This document shows, piece by piece, positions 62,128 to 64,000 of a stretch of 64,000 nucleotides of DNA; position 1 is the first letter of the stretch; each line of letters opens with the position of its first letter. The stretch is from Modestobacter sp. VKM Ac-2982 (GTDB taxonomy: Bacteria; Actinomycetota; Actinomycetes; Mycobacteriales; Geodermatophilaceae). Below the pieces are notes generated by a model. The model was not told the DNA's origin. It was given only the letters and a program-made list of their open reading frames with translations, and ran no database searches. Made by a program: the position numbers and the translations under genes. The DNA lies in NCBI RefSeq assembly GCF_026967935.1, contig NZ_JAPVBL010000005.1, positions 124,001-188,000 on the forward strand, written 5' to 3'.

Positions 62128-64000
62128 TCAGTGGGCCGCGTCGTCCCAGCTGGTGCCGAAGCCGACCGAGACCTCCAGCGGCACCGACAGCTGGGCCGCC
62201 CCGCCCATCTCCCGCCGCACCAGCGCCTCCAGGGTCTCCCGCTCACCCGGCGCCACCTCGAGCACCAGCTCGTCGTGGACCTGCAGCAGCATCCGTGAGC
62301 TCAGCCCCTCGGCCGCGATCGCCCGCTCCACGTTCAGCATCGCCACCTTGATGACGTCGGCGGCCGACCCCTGGATCGGGGCGTTCAGCGCCATCCGCTC
62401 GGCCATCTCCCGGCGCTGCCGGTTGTCACTGGTCAGGTCGGGCAGGTAGCGGCGGCGGCCCAACGTCGTCTCGGTGTAGCCGGTCTGCCGGGCGTCGTCG
62501 ACCACCCCGTCCAGGTAGTCCCGGATGCCGCCGAACCGCTCGAAGTAGGCGTGCATCTGACCGCGCGCCTCCTCCGGGGTGATCCGAAGCTGCTGGGACA
62601 GCCCGTAGGCGCTCAACCCGTAGGCCAGGCCGTAGCTCATCGCCTTGATCCGCCGGCGCATCTCCGGGTCGACCTGCTCGATCGGGATGTCGAACGCCCG
62701 CGACGCGACGAAGGAGTGCAGGTCCTCCCCCGAGGTGAACGCCTCGATCAGGCCGGCGTCCTCGGACAGGTGGGCCATGATCCGCATCTCGATCTGGCTG
62801 TAGTCGGCGGTCATCAGCGACTCGTAGCCGGCGCCGACGACGAAGGCCTGCCGGATCCGGCGCCCCTCGGCACTGCGGATCGGGATGTTCTGCAGGTTCG
62901 GGTCGGTCGAGGACAGCCGACCGGTCGCCGCGATCGTCTGTTGGTAGGTCGTGTGCACCCGACCCACCTCGTCGACCATCGGGATCAGCCCGTCGATGAC
63001 GGTGCGCAGCCGGGTGACGTCCCGGTGCCGCAGCAGGTGCTCCAGGAACGGGTGCCCGGTGGAGGCCAGCAGCGAGGTCAGGGCCTCGGCGTCGGTGGTG
63101 TAGCCGGTCTTGTTCTTCTTCGTCTTGGGCAGGCCGAGCTCGTCGAAGAGGACCGCCTGCAGCTGCTTGGGCGAGCCGAGGTTGATCTCCTTGCCGATGA
63201 CCGCGTAGGCCTCGTCCGCCGCCTCGGTCACTGCGGCGGCGAACTCACGCTGCAGTTCGCGCAGGGAGTCCAGGTCCGCGGCGATGCCCCGGTGCTCCAT
63301 GGCCGCGAGCACCCGGGTCAGCGGCAACTCGATGTCCCCGAGCAGCTGGTCGCCGCCCTTCTGCCCGAGCACCTGCTCCAGCGCGTCGGACAGGTCGTTG
63401 ACCGCCACCGCCTTGAGGACGTCGGCGTGCGCGGCGGCCGCGGCGACGTCCTCCACCGAGGGCCCGAGCCCGTCGAGGGTCAGCTGACCCTCCGGCTCCG
63501 CGGCGTCCTTGAGCTCGCGACGCAGGTAGCGCACCGCCAGGTCGCCGAGGTCGAACGACCGCTGCCCGGGGTTGACCAGGTAGGCCGCGAGGGCGGTGTC
63601 GCTGACCATGCCCTGCAGGTCCCAGCCGCGGCTCCAGATCGCCAGCAGCGGGCCCTTGACCTCGTGCACGACCTTGGGGGTCGCCGGGTCGGCCAGCCAG
63701 CCGGCCAGTGCCTGCTCGTCGGCGGTGTCGAGGTCGGGGCCCAGGTCGACGAAGGTGGCGTGGTCGTCGGCGGCGGCCAGCGCGATCCCGGTGAGCTCCC
63801 CGACACCGCGGCCCCAGGTGCCCCGGAAGACGACCCCGGTGTGCCCGGTGCGCGCGTGCGCGGTGAGCCACCCGGCCAGCTCACCCGGGGCCAACCGGTC
63901 GGCGGTCACCTCGAAGCCGCCGTCGACCTCCGGCTCCGGGGTGGCGAGCGTGGCGAAGAGCCGGTCGCGCAGCACCCGGAACTGCAGGTTGTCGAAGAGG
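62128..64000 (-). CDS. polA: DNA polymerase I, 5' end outside window
   Basis: Fills gaps in repair and removes RNA primers. The visible 623 residues cover the 3'-5' exonuclease-like domain and the polymerase domain; the N-terminal 5' nuclease lies beyond base 64000. Polymerase motifs are intact: motif A TADYSQIEMRIMAHLSED, motif B RRIKAMSYGLAYGLSAYG, and motif C LLQVHDELVLEV. The 3'-5' domain lacks the DxE...D acid set and is probably inactive, as usual in actinobacteria. A GTG at 63975 is internal, not the start. Confidence 0.97.
   Translation of the reverse strand, partial: LFDNLQFRVLRDRLFATLATPEPEVDGGFEVTADRLAPGELAGWLTAHARTGHTGVVFRGTWGRGVGELTGIALAAADDHATFVDLGPDLDTADEQALAGWLADPATPKVVHEVKGPLLAIWSRGWDLQGMVSDTALAAYLVNPGQRSFDLGDLAVRYLRRELKDAAEPEGQLTLDGLGPSVEDVAAAAAHADVLKAVAVNDLSDALEQVLGQKGGDQLLGDIELPLTRVLAAMEHRGIAADLDSLRELQREFAAAVTEAADEAYAVIGKEINLGSPKQLQAVLFDELGLPKTKKNKTGYTTDAEALTSLLASTGHPFLEHLLRHRDVTRLRTVIDGLIPMVDEVGRVHTTYQQTIAATGRLSSTDPNLQNIPIRSAEGRRIRQAFVVGAGYESLMTADYSQIEMRIMAHLSEDAGLIEAFTSGEDLHSFVASRAFDIPIEQVDPEMRRRIKAMSYGLAYGLSAYGLSQQLRITPEEARGQMHAYFERFGGIRDYLDGVVDDARQTGYTETTLGRRRYLPDLTSDNRQRREMAERMALNAPIQGSAADVIKVAMLNVERAIAAEGLSSRMLLQVHDELVLEVAPGERETLEALVRREMGGAAQLSVPLEVSVGFGTSWDDAAH

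Overview
The window reads as chromosomal core DNA of a high-GC actinobacterium. GC is well above 70% by eye, most starts are GTG, and genes are packed with 1-4 bp overlaps. BldD, an SsgA-like protein, the phosphatidylinositol-mannoside genes (pgsA-patA-pimA) and gene orders shared with Mycobacterium (hisS/MBL/ppi/rel/apt/secF/secD; thrS/HIT/pgsA/patA/pimA; aroE/peptidase/aroC/K/B/Q/pepQ/efp/nusB) all point there. A Geodermatophilaceae-type organism (Blastococcus, Geodermatophilus or Modestobacter) is my inference, not proven. Both ends are cut inside genes: pyrF on the left, polA on the right.

Layout. 1-9.4 kb: a minus-strand pyrimidine operon pyrR-pyrB-pyrC-carA-carB-DHODH-pyrF, preceded by a PyrR-type RNA hairpin that covers the pyrR ribosome site. 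The dihydroorotate dehydrogenase has a class-1-type cysteine and a long N-terminal extension. 9.65-10.2 kb: bldD, with a close match to the BldD operator in its own upstream region. 10.2-24.6 kb: a minus-strand run rarA - DUF948 - DUF6167 - alaS - ruvX - mltG - aroE - prepilin peptidase - aroC - aroK - aroB - aroQ - pepQ - efp - nusB, ending at a strong terminator shared with bldD. 24.7-26.7 kb: an aldo/keto reductase and a DUF559 nuclease-like gene flanked by two near-identical palindromes; this is the one clearly accessory-looking spot. 26.7-31.6 kb: aspS, a second aldo/keto reductase, hisS and a metallo-beta-lactamase hydrolase. 31.7-33.2 kb: a membrane-anchored cyclophilin and a methyltransferase on the plus strand.

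33.3-51.3 kb: a long minus-strand block for translation, stringent response, secretion, recombination, vitamin B6 and phosphatidylinositol-mannoside lipids (thrS, HIT, pgsA, patA, pimA, LemA-like, pdxS, pdxT, yebC, ruvCAB, yajC, secDF, apt, rel). 51.3-54.2 kb: a CapA-like lipoprotein, MOSC protein, HNH endonuclease, tRNA-Val(CAC) and a PGPGW membrane protein. 54.2-56.4 kb: an ECF sigma/anti-sigma pair of the SigK/RskA type, divergent from an SsgA-like gene. 56.5-56.9 kb: tRNA-Gly, tRNA-Cys and tRNA-Val. 56.9-64 kb: a VOC protein, coaE, rpsA, a methyltransferase, a 2H phosphoesterase and polA.

Most genes are housekeeping. The most interesting signals are non-coding: the PyrR hairpin, the BldD box, the paired palindromes around the DUF559 gene, a repeated 3'-end hairpin behind yebC and polA with compensatory base changes, and four copies of an anti-Shine-Dalgarno-like word just before aspS. 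I did not find a complete novel defence or metabolic system.
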